Assembly (NCBI GenBank): GCA_025924845.1
Contig: JAICHN010000296.1
Coordinates: 1-6,570, forward strand
DNA length: 6,570 nucleotides
Direction of reading: 5' to 3'
Origin: Chloroflexota bacterium
GTDB taxonomy: Bacteria; Chloroflexota; UBA5177; JANWHV01
A program made the translations under genes and the position numbers. Positions 6,551-6,570 of this stretch are shown here, in pieces; within the stretch, counting starts at the first letter, position 1, and every line of letters begins with the position of its first letter. The notes below the pieces were generated by a model that was not told the DNA's origin, did not search any database, and worked only from the letters and a program-made list of their open reading frames with translations.

Positions 6551-6570
6551 CGGCGCCGAACTCGGCGCCG
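6551..6570 (-). promoter_or_regulatory. GC-rich hairpin upstream of the permease genes
   Basis: Two copies of CGGCGCCG (6551-6558 and 6563-6570) flank AACT and can form a stem of 8-9 bp with a very small loop. The right arm touches the window edge, so the stem may be longer. There is no T-run on its minus-strand 3' side (the next bases are GACGCGTTACAC), so full termination is unlikely. In sugar ABC operons such hairpins often sit between the binding-protein gene and the permease genes and lower permease expression relative to the binding protein. That reading is inferred here because the upstream gene is not visible. Confidence 0.5.

Noticed and set aside
1..6570. CRISPR array, tRNA, rRNA or insertion sequence with terminal repeats
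   Set aside because: No spaced repeat series, no tRNA cloverleaf or rRNA-like stretch, and no transposase with flanking inverted repeats was seen.

Overview
The window is GC-rich bacterial DNA. It holds the distal part of a minus-strand carbohydrate-uptake and catabolism operon (about 1502-6513), facing a plus-strand Rpn-type nuclease-family gene (about 426-1439) that looks broken. The host is probably a member of the Chloroflexota or another high-GC lineage rich in Rpn-family genes. That is an inference from gene style only; there is no rRNA or marker gene here to settle it.

Layout from left to right: bases 1-425 hold no gene I can support, but contain a perfect 42-bp palindrome (167-208) and a smaller 16-bp one (12-27). 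Bases 426-1439 hold the Rpn-like gene. It starts well, with an ATG behind a GGGAGGAG ribosome-binding site, but meets an in-frame TGA at codon 13; the same frame then stays open through the nuclease core and the C-terminal coiled tail. A short convergent gap (1440-1501) follows. The operon is then read right to left: MalF-type permease (6513-5557), MalG-type permease (5560-4715), KDPG-type aldolase (4654-4001), a divergent shikimate-dehydrogenase-fold oxidoreductase (4001-3051) and an FGGY carbohydrate kinase (3049-1502). The five genes are tightly packed: a 4-bp ATGA overlap, a 60-bp gap with a strong ribosome-binding site, a TGATG overlap, and a TAAgATG junction.

How the genes could work together: the two permeases form the membrane channel of a CUT1 sugar importer. 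Its binding protein probably lies just beyond the right edge, and the ATPase is elsewhere. Inside the cell an oxidoreductase, an FGGY kinase and a pyruvate-yielding aldolase could turn the imported sugar, sugar acid or polyol into pyruvate plus an aldehyde phosphate. The dehydrogenase keeps the Lys/Asp catalytic pair of shikimate dehydrogenase but has lost much of the shikimate-binding signature, so its substrate is unlikely to be shikimate. This enzyme combination is the most promising candidate here for an uncharacterised pathway. The other regulatory point of interest is a ribosome-binding site before the aldolase gene that can be paired off by an adjacent CCTCC.
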